Position numbers and translations under genes: made by a program
Assembly (NCBI RefSeq): GCF_018127805.1
Contig: NZ_CP072334.1
Coordinates: forward strand, 593,501-657,500
Source of the DNA: Prevotella sp. oral taxon 475
Lineage (GTDB): Bacteria > Bacteroidota > Bacteroidia > Bacteroidales > Bacteroidaceae
Length of the DNA stretch: 64,000 bases
Direction of reading: 5' to 3'
The notes under the pieces: generated by a model
What the model was told of the DNA's origin: nothing
The model's input: only the letters and a program-made list of their open reading frames with translations
The model's database searches: none
In this document: piece after piece, positions 19,401 to 28,280 of the stretch
Numbering within the stretch: position 1 is the stretch's first letter
Layout of the letters: every line of letters starts with the position of its first letter

Positions 19401-19785
19401 CGCAACTCCAAGAGAGTTTCGCAACCGCTGGAGAATACCCGGTGACGAGAAAACTACGAATATTCCAGGTATCGCAACGGCACGCCAGAACTACGAAATT
19501 GCGAATCTCAACATTGCTTACAGTGCCTACAACTACTCGACGGAACGTATTGCCAAGGGCGACTTTATCCGTTTGAAAGAGGTTTCCTTAGGGTACGACC
19601 TGCCCAAAAAGCTCATTTCGAACCTCGGTCTTAGCACCATCTCGATGAAGTTGCAGGGCACTAACTTGCTGTTGCTTTATGCCGACAAGAAGCTGAACGG
19701 GCAAGACCCCGAGTTCTTTAATACCGGCGGTGTGGCTATTCCGATGGCTAAGCAGTTCACCTTCACACTAAGAGTAGGGCTTTAA
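16471..19785 (+). CDS. SusC/RagA family TonB-dependent transporter
   Basis: This 1104-residue outer-membrane transporter has a signal peptide (cleavage near AFAQ), a carboxypeptidase-regulatory-like domain (KISGTVVSGEDGEPIIGASV, residues about 24-100), the LQEVVVTGM segment, a plug (LEGRAAGVSV, IRVRGATS, PLWVVDGV, YGARAMAGVIVVTT) and a barrel ending FTLRVGL. It opens a five-gene operon with SusD, a metallopeptidase and two more lipoproteins. The lack of glycoside hydrolases and the peptidase suggest protein or peptide import rather than glycan import, as for RagA of Porphyromonas. Confidence 0.95.
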   Translation: MKRRMSMILGALFLCIGMAFAQEKISGTVVSGEDGEPIIGASVVAQGDKAKAVTDLNGKFTIHVAEGKLISISYVGMATQTVKAKNGMTVTLNPNQTLQEVVVTGMTTTDKRLFTGATTKIKADDAKISGMPDISRSLEGRAAGVSVQNVSGTFGTAPKIRVRGATSIYGSSKPLWVVDGVIMEDVVNVDADALSSGDASTLISSAIAGLNADDIESFQILKDGSATSIYGARAMAGVIVVTTKKGRAGQVHISYTGEYTMRLIPNYSQLNLMNSQEQMDVYQDMEQKGWLKYAEVANASNSGVYGKMYQMLSAYNPMTGQFLLPNTPEAKAAYLHDAEYRNTNWFSELFSNNIMHNHSVSVTAGTEKAQLYASLSAMLDPGWSLRSNVQRYTLNLNASFNLSKKLQLGLIGNGSYRKQTAPGTLSSGTDPVSGEVSRDFDINPYSYAVNTSRTLDAHTFYTRSYAPFNILHELENNYMDLNVADFRAQAKLSYKPITKVDLSVLGAVKYTGTSREHYITESSNQAQAYRAMYTSVIRNNNPYLYKDPEHLFDLPMSVLPYGGMYHRTDNRMFGWDFRASASYNDVIAKDHIINTYLGMETNSYTRHSSWFQGYGMQYEMGEEANWAYQMFKKKQEDGGSYYGLGNTNTRSAAFFANATYSWKGRYTVNGTLRYEGTNGLGLSRQSRWLPTWNVSAAWNAHEEPWFEKKVGKVMSHFTFKASYSLTADRPPVTNALAIIKSITPWRYFTGNSETGLYRSNPANPDLTYEKKHELNLGVDIGFLKNRINLSVDWYKRNNYDLVGATATDGTDGFSTKYGNVASMESNGLELSLTTNNIKTKNFTWTTNFIYSYIHNEITDLKARTRMYGLVSGSGFARKGYPARSLFSIPFMGLTGDGLPTFRDQDGNISVKGIQFQTSDPEKLNFLKYEGPTDPTNTGSFGNIFTYKGFTLNVFLTYSFGNVVRLNPCFRNSYSDLTATPREFRNRWRIPGDEKTTNIPGIATARQNYEIANLNIAYSAYNYSTERIAKGDFIRLKEVSLGYDLPKKLISNLGLSTISMKLQGTNLLLLYADKKLNGQDPEFFNTGGVAIPMAKQFTFTLRVGL

Positions 19786-19892
19786 TGACAAGAAAGGTTT
19801 TTCTTCGATAGATGGACAGACAGGGGAGAACCCGTCTCTGCCTTTCCTTCATAGGAGAAGAACGATCTAAGAATGCTAAAAAGAAGAAGACA

Positions 19893-21482
19893 ATGAAGAA
19901 GAATAAGATAGTAAGCACAGGTCTCGTGGCCTTGGGACTGTTGCTGAGCGGCTGCAACGACTTTCTCAATGTGAATCCCGACAACCGTACAACGGTGAAC
20001 AACGTAGAGAAAATCAAAGGAATATTGGTTTCTGCTTACTCGGTTAACTCTAACCTAATGGTGACAGAATACATGTCGGACAATGCAGACGAATACAAGA
20101 ATACCCGCACCGATAGGTTCTTTGATCAGACCTACCGATGGGAAACGATTACCGATGTGGCACCTAACGATGCGCCCGAACGTTGGTGGGGTAGCTATTA
20201 CTCGGCTATTGCCAATGCCAATACGGCCCTCAAGGCTATAGAAGAACAGGGTGGAGCAACCACCGTAGAACTGAAAGAGTGCAAGGGAGAGGCCTTGATA
20301 TGTCGCGCCTACGCCCACTTCATGTTGGTGAACCTGTTCTGTCAGAACTATAACACTCAAACCGGCAACAAGGATCTGGGTATTCCTTATATGTATGACA
20401 CCGATACGAAGATTGGTGTGGTGCGTAATCGCGAGACGGTAGCTGCTGTTTACGAGAAAATAGGTAAAGACCTTGAAGAGGGTCTGCCCCTGGTGGGCGA
20501 CTCGCACCTTAAGGTTCTGAAGTTCCATTTCAATCAAAAAGCGGCATATGCCTTTGCAACACGCTATTATCTATTCCACGAAGAGTGGCAGAAAGCTGTG
20601 CAATATGCCGGCGCTTGCCTTGGAAACTCGCCTCAGACAGTGCTTAGAGACTGGAAAAGCTATGAGGATATGCAGCGCGACCGCAAAGCTTACACACTGA
20701 AATATGTGGAGAGCTCGAACAAGTGCAACCTGCTGTTGCAAAGTGTGGCCTCCGAGGCACCACGTGCGTTTAATAACTTTTACGCTCTCAAGAAATATGC
20801 ACACGGCCCTTATTTGGATAACAATGAGACATTCAAAGCTCCTAATATATGGGGCAGTGCCACGTTCTACGATCAAGGTCCGTTCCTCTATGTTGTCGGC
20901 GTAGACGAGGCTTACGACATCCCTTGGCGTATTCCATTCCTGTTCCAAGAGACAGACCCTGTGAAGCATACGGGGTATCTGAAGACCATCTTCCCGGCAT
21001 TTACCACCGACGAATGCCTCTTGAACAGAGCCGAGGCTTACATCATGCTGAAGAAATACGACCTCGCGGCAGCCGATCTCACTCTTTGGATGCAGAACAT
21101 CCTGAAAACCACGATGGTGCTTACGCCCTCTTCTATCGAGGCTTTCTACAAGCCCATCGGTTATAGCTATGAGGATGCGGACAAGATGCTGTCTACCATC
21201 AAGAAGCATCTTCATCCTAAGTTTGCCATCGAGGCAGAAGGCAGCAGGCAAGAATGTATGTTGCAGTGCGTGTTAGGCTTCAAGCGCATCGAAGCCTTGC
21301 ATACGGGTGCTCGTTGGTTCGACATTAAACGGTATGGCATCGAGATTGTTCGACGTGTCATTGACAGCAGCGGCGTACCCGAGAAAGTGACCGATCGCCT
21401 GTTGCAAGACGACCCGCGCCGCGCCATCCAGCTTCCGCCAAGCACGTTGGATGCTGGTCAGACGCCCAATCCGAGAAACTAA
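19893..21482 (+). CDS. SusD/RagB family lipoprotein
   Basis: The 529-residue protein begins MKKNKIVSTGLVALGLLLSGCNDFLNV, with lipobox LLSGC. SusD features are the CRAYAHFMLVNLFCQNYN helix with RAYAHFML, the YMLKKYDLAAADL repeat and the C-terminal RIEALHTGARWFDIKRYGI segment. It should form the lid of the SusC transporter encoded upstream. I chose the ATG at 19893 because the lipoprotein signal starts there; the frame is open from 19812 but the added residues are not signal-like. The next gene starts 34 bases after the stop. Confidence 0.93.
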   Translation: MKKNKIVSTGLVALGLLLSGCNDFLNVNPDNRTTVNNVEKIKGILVSAYSVNSNLMVTEYMSDNADEYKNTRTDRFFDQTYRWETITDVAPNDAPERWWGSYYSAIANANTALKAIEEQGGATTVELKECKGEALICRAYAHFMLVNLFCQNYNTQTGNKDLGIPYMYDTDTKIGVVRNRETVAAVYEKIGKDLEEGLPLVGDSHLKVLKFHFNQKAAYAFATRYYLFHEEWQKAVQYAGACLGNSPQTVLRDWKSYEDMQRDRKAYTLKYVESSNKCNLLLQSVASEAPRAFNNFYALKKYAHGPYLDNNETFKAPNIWGSATFYDQGPFLYVVGVDEAYDIPWRIPFLFQETDPVKHTGYLKTIFPAFTTDECLLNRAEAYIMLKKYDLAAADLTLWMQNILKTTMVLTPSSIEAFYKPIGYSYEDADKMLSTIKKHLHPKFAIEAEGSRQECMLQCVLGFKRIEALHTGARWFDIKRYGIEIVRRVIDSSGVPEKVTDRLLQDDPRRAIQLPPSTLDAGQTPNPRN

Positions 21483-21515
21483 CAAGCGACGTTTAACGAT
21501 AAATTCAGCACAAAG

Positions 21516-22421
21516 ATGAAAAAGAACCTATTCATATCCACCTGTCTGTTGGGGCTGTGTACGCTTTTCGCAGGCAGTTGCTCAGAAGATAAGCTCTCGT
21601 CGGAGAGCGTCATCACCTTGGGCAAAGAAGGGTCGACACCTCTCGACCAATGGCTCAAGCGGAACTACATCGACACGTATAACATCGAGTTCAAATACCG
21701 ATACAAAGATGTCGAGTCCGACTTCTCTTATTATACCGTTCCCGCCCGATACGACAGAGCCGTGAAGATGGCCAATTTGGTGAAGTATTCCTGCCTCGAG
21801 GCGTTCGACGAAGCAGCGGGGATTGACTTCACCCGCAACAACTTTCCCAAACTGATTTACCTCATGGGGAACTGGGAATTCAAGAACAACGGTACCTATA
21901 TTCTCGGTACGGCAGAAGGAGGAAAGAAGATTTTACTATCGGGTATCAACTACATCGATCAGGTGTTGACGGATGCGAAGAGCATCAACCAGTATTATCT
22001 CAAAACTGTTTACCACGAGTTTACTCATATCCTGAACCAGACTAAACCCTATTCTGCCGACTTCCAGCTTGTTACCGGCAAAGGCTATGTGGCCGACAGC
22101 TGGAGCAAAGAACCTTATGTGACAGACAACTATTGCTTGGAACATGGTTTTATCTCGGCCTATTCGCAACACTCGGACATAGAAGATTTTGCCGAGATGT
22201 TCTCTATCTACGTGACCAATACCCCCGAGCAGTGGGAAAAGTGGATGAAGATAGCAGAGGCTAAAGGTCAGAAAGGCTTTATCGTTTCCAAACTCGACAT
22301 CGTGCGCAACTATATGCGCGACTCGTGGGGTATCAATCTCGACCAGCTGCGTGACATCTTCCTGCGCCGCCAGGCCGATATTGTTGCAGGTAGAATAGAC
22401 CTGACCGATATTTCGTTATAA
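21516..22421 (+). CDS. Putative zinc metallopeptidase lipoprotein (Peptidase_Mx1-like)
   Basis: The 301-residue protein has a lipoprotein signal with Cys22 (FAGSC) and a zinc site HEFTH at residues 167-171, with Glu226 in EDFAEMF as a likely third ligand. Proteins of this kind lie after SusC/SusD pairs and before DUF4302 genes in many Bacteroidota. It is probably a surface lipoprotein that trims peptides for the transporter pair; this is inferred from the motif and place. The spacing to both neighbours (34 and 20 bases) supports one operon. Confidence 0.88.
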   Translation: MKKNLFISTCLLGLCTLFAGSCSEDKLSSESVITLGKEGSTPLDQWLKRNYIDTYNIEFKYRYKDVESDFSYYTVPARYDRAVKMANLVKYSCLEAFDEAAGIDFTRNNFPKLIYLMGNWEFKNNGTYILGTAEGGKKILLSGINYIDQVLTDAKSINQYYLKTVYHEFTHILNQTKPYSADFQLVTGKGYVADSWSKEPYVTDNYCLEHGFISAYSQHSDIEDFAEMFSIYVTNTPEQWEKWMKIAEAKGQKGFIVSKLDIVRNYMRDSWGINLDQLRDIFLRRQADIVAGRIDLTDISL

Positions 22422-22440
22422 CCCTTAATCCCTTAGAACA

Positions 22441-23790
22441 ATGAGAAGATATAAAATATGGTCAGTGCTCGCACTCTTGCTCGCGATGCTTTCGCTGCAA
22501 TCGTGCTTGAAAGAACAGTCTGACACTTTCGACAAGGCATCGTCTATCCGGCTGCAAGAGTATATGGACAAGGCGCAAACCACCTTGGTGAATGCACCGC
22601 ATGGATGGCTCTTCGAGATATTTCCCGACAATACGCAGAAATACGGCGGATTCGCCTTCACGGTCAAATTCGACCAACAACAGGCAGAGGTACGTAGCAT
22701 TCTCTCGCCCGGTGTTGTGGCCACCTCTTATTATAAGATGACTGCCGAGCAAGGACCCGCTATCACGTTCGATACCTACAACGAATTGATGCACCGCTTC
22801 TCTGACCCCTCGTCAGAGAAATACCAAGCGGATCGGGGTGACTTCGAATTCGTCGTAGACAGCATCTCGGACGATTTGATTCCTGTTCACGGCTACCGAA
22901 CGAAGAATACCATGTTCCTGCGCAAGCTCACCAAGCCCGCCGAAGAGTATCTCACAGACGTGAAGACGTTTACGGCCGATTTCATCAATGCAACCATGTG
23001 GGCTTTTAAAGGTCAGGTGAACGGCGTAGAGATACAGGGAGAAATCAGCCCTTCGAGTAGGAAAATCGTTATTTCCGTAGGAGGACGACAAGTGCAGGAA
23101 GCCGTGGTCTTCACCGATAAGGGTGTTCGACTCTACGTTCCCATTAGCGTCAACGGTATGCCGCTCTATGAGTTTGAATTCGATAAGACCACCCTCAACT
23201 ATGTGGCAAAGGATTTCTACGGACATTCTGTAGCCTTGCAAGGCGAACGTCCGGCATGGTACAGAACATTCAAGGCCCATGAAGGAACCTACGACTTGAC
23301 GATGACGGCCTATGTAGGAGATGCTTCCGGCAATTACACCACATCCGATGTCACCACCGAGGTGCAGTTAGTGGCTGGAAGCGATAACAACTCTTATCTC
23401 ATCAAAGGATTGAACGATGGCTATGATGTCAAACTGGCTTACGACCGAGCAAAAGATCGACTCAGCCTCAACTACCAAGTCCTCACAACGTTGCCCAACG
23501 GCCATACTATCCGAATGCTGCCTTGGGACACGCAGAAAGGATATATTACTTGGACGGAAGGAGTAGGGCTCAGCTTGCTGTGGAACAAAAACACACAGAC
23601 TTACAGTTTCGCCGACAACGGCGTTTGGAAACTGAATGGCGACAATGTGGTGCACGGTTTCATCCTGTACGACTATGACAATAGCGGAACACGCTTAGGA
23701 GCAGCCGAACAACCCTCTTTCTATCCCTATATCTTCAAGGGCAATATCCCTTACATCACAAAAATGAAAACCCTTAAAAAGAAAAGCTAA
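22441..23790 (+). CDS. DUF4302 family lipoprotein
   Basis: This 449-residue protein has a lipoprotein signal (LSLQSC, Cys22). Its early part (RLQEYMDKAQTTLVNAPHGW, then YGGFAFTVKFD) is typical of DUF4302, a family found in Sus-like loci after the metallopeptidase gene. No catalytic motif is visible. It is probably a surface protein that binds substrate or supports the transporter. The stop is followed directly by the next ATG (TAAATG), so the two are likely coupled. Confidence 0.85.
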   Translation: MRRYKIWSVLALLLAMLSLQSCLKEQSDTFDKASSIRLQEYMDKAQTTLVNAPHGWLFEIFPDNTQKYGGFAFTVKFDQQQAEVRSILSPGVVATSYYKMTAEQGPAITFDTYNELMHRFSDPSSEKYQADRGDFEFVVDSISDDLIPVHGYRTKNTMFLRKLTKPAEEYLTDVKTFTADFINATMWAFKGQVNGVEIQGEISPSSRKIVISVGGRQVQEAVVFTDKGVRLYVPISVNGMPLYEFEFDKTTLNYVAKDFYGHSVALQGERPAWYRTFKAHEGTYDLTMTAYVGDASGNYTTSDVTTEVQLVAGSDNNSYLIKGLNDGYDVKLAYDRAKDRLSLNYQVLTTLPNGHTIRMLPWDTQKGYITWTEGVGLSLLWNKNTQTYSFADNGVWKLNGDNVVHGFILYDYDNSGTRLGAAEQPSFYPYIFKGNIPYITKMKTLKKKS

Positions 23791-24897
23791 ATGAAAAAGT
23801 TCATCTGCTTTCTGCTTGCTGCCACGGCCCTGTTTGCCGTCGGTGCCTGCAGCAACGACGAGACCGGCGGGGGCAGAGCCGCCAAGGCCATTGTCGTTGA
23901 TAGTGCCAATGTGCTCTTCTCCGATGCTCCCGGCACAGGGAAGGTGGTCGTAACGGCAGCCAACGGCATCACTAAGGTCGAGAGCTCTAACGACTGGTGC
24001 CAAGCCACCATCAATGGCAACACGGTTGTCGTCACCGTTACGCAAAACCTCTCGCGTATGGGACGTGCAGCGCAGCTCACCATTTGGTCGGGCAATGATT
24101 CACAACAAATCACCATCCAGCAACTCGGTTTGTCGGGAATTTTCTTCAGTGGCCAGGAAGATAACCTCGTGGCCTATAAAGATACGGTGCTCACTTTTCC
24201 GCTCGTGTCGCCGGCAGGATATCCCATCTCGGTCACAAGCACAGCATCGTGGATGAGCACTACCATCGAAAAGGGTATTCTCAAGATTGCCGTGACAGCC
24301 AACACCAGCAGCAACTATCGAACGGGTAAACTCATCTTTACCTCCGGACCACGTAACGACAAGATGGAAGTAACTGTTTCGCAAGGCTGGAACATGGCCT
24401 CGAAAGTGGACGGAGCGTGGAAGCTCTACTACTATTCTACCGCCGACACGACAGGACGGCAACCCAGAGTGTGGAACGTCACCCTCAAGAACGACTCGAT
24501 GCACGTTGCCTTTGGTTCACGCGGCAACATCATCATCCCCATCAAGGCAGATCTGCTTTATGCTAAGTTTTCTATTCAGGCAACGGTGCGTTGTGGTGGA
24601 ACCTATCAAGGGTACACGCCCTTCTTATTCTTCGGGACGCCCGACAACAAATCGTGGTCTGGCTACAACCGCACCACCTCGCTGGCAGAGGGCCGAGTGA
24701 TGGCCGACGGTCAAGGCAATCTGCGTGTGCATTTTGCTGGGAATGTTTATGACGAACGTTACGAGTTTGCCTCGTTCCTCTTCTATTTCCACGACGGAGT
24801 TCCATCGGGCTTACCCACTAGCAACAAAACCCTTAAGAGCAGCTTTAATCCGATGTTCTACCCTTACTTGGTAAAAGAAGGTGCCGTAACGCCGTAA
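23791..24897 (+). CDS. BACON-domain lipoprotein
   Basis: The 368-residue protein has a lipoprotein signal (AVGAC, Cys20) and two BACON-like beta domains: one at about 30-110 with SSNDWCQATINGNTVVVTV and a closing QQITIQQLG, and one at about 125-200 with STASWMSTTIEKG and KMEVTVSQGW. The remaining 160 residues form a separate beta-rich domain I do not recognise. BACON domains are linked to carbohydrate or mucin binding. It is the last gene of the operon and is followed by a strong terminator. Confidence 0.82.
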   Translation: MKKFICFLLAATALFAVGACSNDETGGGRAAKAIVVDSANVLFSDAPGTGKVVVTAANGITKVESSNDWCQATINGNTVVVTVTQNLSRMGRAAQLTIWSGNDSQQITIQQLGLSGIFFSGQEDNLVAYKDTVLTFPLVSPAGYPISVTSTASWMSTTIEKGILKIAVTANTSSNYRTGKLIFTSGPRNDKMEVTVSQGWNMASKVDGAWKLYYYSTADTTGRQPRVWNVTLKNDSMHVAFGSRGNIIIPIKADLLYAKFSIQATVRCGGTYQGYTPFLFFGTPDNKSWSGYNRTTSLAEGRVMADGQGNLRVHFAGNVYDERYEFASFLFYFHDGVPSGLPTSNKTLKSSFNPMFYPYLVKEGAVTP

Positions 24898-24988
24898 AAG
24901 GCAACGCAAAGGTTCCGCCTTCGGAGGACAAGTGATCCGAAGGTGACAAAAATACCGGCTGCAGTCCTCGCGCTGCCTCATCAGTCAA

Positions 24989-25022
24989 TGGGCATTGAAG
25001 TCATCTTCAATGCCCATTTTCT
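24989..25022 (+). terminator. Terminator after the RagA/RagB-type operon
   Basis: TGGGCATTGAAG (24989-25000) and CTTCAATGCCCA (25005-25016) form a perfect 12-bp stem with loop TCAT, followed by TTTT. It ends the operon opened at 16471. Confidence 0.9.
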
Positions 25023-25070
25023 ATTCTATACCAGTCAACTTGCAAGAAACTATCAACACAACAGAGAAGA

Positions 25071-25169
25071 GAGGTCACCTCCCGATGTGCGAGAGGTGAC
25101 CTCTTGCTATGCGGGAGATGACCTCCCGCACCTTGAGAGGTGCCTTCCTTTTTCTCGGGAGGTCATCTC
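25071..25169. repeat. 22-bp tandem palindrome array, core GAGGTSACCTC
   Basis: Five palindromic cores of 11 bases lie with centres at 25076, 25098, 25120, 25142 and 25164, an exact 22-bp period. The first two read GAGGTCACCTC and GAGGTGACCTC; the others differ by one or two bases. The 11-base spacers differ from each other. It lies between the operon terminator and the left end of the IS5 element. Confidence 0.8.
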
Positions 25170-25237
25170 TCGCCTATTGCGCAATGGCCTGCGTCATTTT
25201 TGCAAAGCATTGAGATTTCATTTTCTGGAGATGAAAT

Positions 25238-26484
25238 GAGACCTCTGCAAAACCTGCACCCTCTCAATTTTCACCTATATACTCTTAGAAGAATGAATAT
25301 TTTTGACCAAAAGATGCCGTTGGAGGTTACTTTTTGAGTAGATAATAATCTTTTATCGGTGTATTTTCATGTTATCTGATAGAATTTGACACAATAATCC
25401 CTGGTGTTCGGTATAAGTTGTAGGCAATGGATTCCATAATATGCTGCGCATGTGTTTTTGAAAGTCCAACGTATCTTGCTATTCCAGCACCAAACCATCT
25501 ATGCATAGAACCAAAGGTACGTTCTACTTTGTAGCGTGTCTTACTCATAGTAATGTTGATACGTTGCTGCCTTTCAGTAATTTCATGTCCTCTTGTTCCC
25601 TTATGCATGATGCGACTTTTAAGTTTCATACGTTTGAGGGTTTCTTTGTTCTCCATCGAGTCATATCCTTTATCGGCATAAACAAGTGCTTTCCGTGGCA
25701 ATTTAGCTTTCTTTAGGGGTGTTTCTAAGTGTTTCATATCACTTTCATTGGCAGCTGTCGTTTCCTCGGCAAGCACCATTCCGTTTTCATCCGTTACCGT
25801 GTGACGCTTGTAACCGAAGTGGAGCTTTCCCATCTTCTTTACCCAACGGGCTTCTGTATCTACGTTAGGCTTGACAACTTCTTTGAGTATAGCTTTCTCA
25901 GAAGCCTCTATGTTCTCATCCTCTTTTCTATCCTCAACGACCTCATAGCTCTTACCTCCACGGGGGCGGTGGGGAGTATTCGTAATGCTGGCATCAACAA
26001 TGGCACCACGCTTAACAATGATTCCTTTAGCTTCCAATTGCCTGTTAAACTCCTCAAGAAGCGTATCATACAAATCCGCTTCAACAAGAATGTTGCGAAA
26101 ACGGCACACTGTAGTACTATCAGGAACGATATCTTCCATGCCAAGACCTGCAAAGCGACTAAAAGACAGGCGGTCGTTAACCTGATCTTCAACTTCTCCG
26201 TCACTCAGACCATACCAGGTGCGGAGTAATTCAATCTTGAATAAAACAAGGCTGTCATAGCTGGGCCGACCGGTAGACTTATAACCTTTTGTATAAGCCA
26301 CTTCTATTATAGCCCGAATAGGTGCTCAATCAATAACTGTGTTTATTTGTGAAAAGAATGTCTACTTGACCTTTCTTTGCGCAAGGAACATATCAGCAAA
26401 ACTGGGAGAGGATAACTTCTGTTTCATACGATAAAGGTACAAAAATATTTAAGAAAATTATGGGAAGAGTTTTGCAGAGGTCTC
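25238..26484 (-). mobile_element. IS5-family insertion sequence, copy 1
   Basis: Inverted ends GAGACCTCTGCAAAAC (25238-25253) and its perfect complement (26469-26484) enclose one transposase frame on the minus strand. Element length is 1247 bp. I see no clear target duplication. End fragments of the same element recur at 31515-31572 and 33103-33505. Confidence 0.88.
25372..26427 (-). pseudogene. IS5-family transposase with two early stop codons
   Basis: The full frame should start at the ATG at 26427 (MKQKLSSPSFADMFLAQRKVK) and would give 351 residues. It is broken by TAG at codon 22, where Gln (CAG) is expected, and by TGA at codon 34, where Trp (TGG) is expected. From the GTG at 26301 the rest is open for 309 residues: DUF772-like start, then VDASITNTPHR, VYADKGYDS with a DDE aspartate, and RYKVERTFGSMHRWF with the glutamate. 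The catalytic part is whole but the N-terminal 42 residues are cut off unless the GTG start gives a working protein. Confidence 0.8.
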
Positions 26485-26490
26485 ATATTG

Positions 26491-27729
26491 TTATTTTCCT
26501 GATGCGGGAGTCTTTTTATTCAACCTCTTGAACACATCCTTAAAATATTTGGCCCGTTGAGTTTCTTTTGCTTGTGGAGCTGGAGCCTTTTCTCTACTAA
26601 ACCAGAATGCATTAAGACCTTCCGGACTTTCCAGACTCCATCCTTGCCACTCGCGGAAAGCATGGAAGCACCAAGAGAAATTATTCTTCTCGAAGATATC
26701 TATAACATCTTTAAACCAATTGATAGCCGAATTTACAGGTGCCCATGTGATGACACTGAATTCACCGATCAAGACAGGAACTTTATATTCAGAGGCAAAA
26801 TTTGTCAGGGGCTTGAGTTCAGCTTCTAAGGTTGCTTTGTTACAATAAGTTTCTTCCTTTTCCCACCAATGGTTTTTGGCCTTTCCCGGGTATTCTCTTT
26901 TGAAAGAAGCAATGGCTTCTTCATGAGTCATTGTTTTGGAATTGTATTCTCCTTTATATAATATTCCCTGACAAGCAAAGGTTTCAGGGCAATAGAAATG
27001 AAGACTGTATACCACCCGCTTGTCTTTCTGAATAATCTTTTTCTTTTCTTTTTGGAAGGTTTCTGCCACCAGACCGGGTTGGAAAACAATCCATACGTTT
27101 TTGTTAACAGTGCGAATTACTGTTATGATATCGGGTACCATAGCCAACCATTCCTGCACCGCAGCTCTGCCTTTCTCGCTGGGCTCGTTGAAAAGATCAT
27201 ATCCCCATATCTCATTTTCGTATTCTTTTTTTGTAAAATGCTGTGCAATGTTCTTCCACATCCGGATAAGAGCATCTTTCATTTCCGGATGATTTGCCCA
27301 AAAACCACGCTGGTTGTGGTCGTCTAATGTTGGTACTTTTCCGTTTACATAGATAGGAGGCTCATGCAAGTCTAGAATAACTTTTACATTTACACTTTGT
27401 GCAGCACGTACTTTTTCTTCTACCGAATTCAGATATTCCGGCAAGGTTGCCCATAAATCTTTTCCCTTTTTCAAAGCATAAGTTGCTGGGTTAAGTTGCA
27501 ATCTTATGACGTTGGCGCCCCAAGTACTCAAATCTTTGATTGTTTGTGGGTGTAGTCCGTTAGCAGTCTGAACCATGAAGCCTCGCACTCTTGGGGGGGA
27601 CGTTACTACTACCGGTGGGTTAGGGGGATTAGGGTTGGGATTAGGTGCAGGAGATGTGTCTGGGGTATTCTTATCACCGCAAGCAAATAGGATTGGCAAC
27701 ATAAACAACAATGCAATAATTTTTTTCAT
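26491..27729 (-). CDS. GH5-family glycoside hydrolase lipoprotein
   Basis: The 412-residue protein has a lipoprotein signal (LFAC, Cys17), a proline/asparagine linker (residues 24-46) and a TIM-barrel GH5 domain. Glu182 in LFNEPS fits the acid/base and Glu323 in LIGEFS the nucleophile; His254 in LHFY is also typical. Such enzymes cut beta-glucans or beta-mannans; the exact target is not visible. The gene is AT-rich compared with the backbone and begins 7 bases from the end of the IS5 element, so it was probably brought in with the mobile block. Confidence 0.88.
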   Translation of the reverse strand: MKKIIALLFMLPILFACGDKNTPDTSPAPNPNPNPPNPPVVVTSPPRVRGFMVQTANGLHPQTIKDLSTWGANVIRLQLNPATYALKKGKDLWATLPEYLNSVEEKVRAAQSVNVKVILDLHEPPIYVNGKVPTLDDHNQRGFWANHPEMKDALIRMWKNIAQHFTKKEYENEIWGYDLFNEPSEKGRAAVQEWLAMVPDIITVIRTVNKNVWIVFQPGLVAETFQKEKKKIIQKDKRVVYSLHFYCPETFACQGILYKGEYNSKTMTHEEAIASFKREYPGKAKNHWWEKEETYCNKATLEAELKPLTNFASEYKVPVLIGEFSVITWAPVNSAINWFKDVIDIFEKNNFSWCFHAFREWQGWSLESPEGLNAFWFSREKAPAPQAKETQRAKYFKDVFKRLNKKTPASGK

Positions 27730-27879
27730 AATTACAGTTTTAAGTTAATAATTAAAGTATGAACAATGCTGTGTTCTTCCTCATAATTTTAGTTCTAAGT
27801 ATTGTTAATTAAAATGAGACTATAACCGTATTCTGTTCAACAGATATATTAATTTTGATTAGCCTTTTACTAGTATATT

Positions 27880-27898
27880 AACGTGAGTTCGACGAATT
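27880..27898. repeat. Solo copy of the IS982 end sequence
   Basis: AACGTGAGTTCGACGAATT here matches AACGTGAGTTTGATGAATT at 28281-28299 at 17 of 19 bases, in the same orientation, 401 bases away. The second copy lies at the left side of the IS982 element. The first is probably a remnant of another IS982 copy. Confidence 0.5.
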
Positions 27899-27907
27899 CT
27901 CGTTATG

Positions 27908-28255
27908 TTAATAGCATCTTGAACATGAACGATAGCCTTCACTTCGTGCAGAACTTAAAGATGTGCGAGAGTAGTTTCCACGCCACAATGCAGGACAAGA
28001 TGTTCGTGAATGGTAACAAGAACCTGTAGGAGTGATGTATACAACCCGACCTACTTTAACAGAGCGGGTAGATCTTTTCTTATGGACACTTGGCTTACGG
28101 GCTTTCGAACGCTTACAAGCTTTCCTCCCCTTATACTTCATTTGCGTCTGCAAACTAATGTTTTCTGCGCGGGTTGTAGATGTTGTTTCATACGTAAAAC
28201 TACTTGTGCCTATTAGTGTTGCCACGAAGAGAAGAACAGAAAATAGATGTCTCAT
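27908..28255 (-). CDS. Small exported protein with Ada-like Cys/His motif
   Basis: The 115-residue product has a signal peptide (MRHLFSVLLFVATLIGTSSF), a lysine/arginine-rich middle and a C-terminal module VYITPTGSCYHSRTSCPAL followed by SLSSARSEGYRSCSRCY. The pattern T-G-x-x-YH-x-x-x-CP...S-A-x-x-GY-x-x-C-x-x-C is the short Ada-like metal-binding tail often found at the end of secreted nucleases. No nuclease domain is present here. It probably binds zinc and perhaps DNA; this is inference. It lies between two IS982 end sequences. Confidence 0.7.
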   Translation of the reverse strand: MRHLFSVLLFVATLIGTSSFTYETTSTTRAENISLQTQMKYKGRKACKRSKARKPSVHKKRSTRSVKVGRVVYITPTGSCYHSRTSCPALWRGNYSRTSLSSARSEGYRSCSRCY

Positions 28256-28280
28256 AATTTTGTTTATATTTGTTATTAAT

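Noticed and set aside
25071..25169. CRISPR array as explanation for the 22-bp palindrome array
   Set aside because: A unit of 22 bp leaves 11-base spacers, far too short, and no cas genes are present.
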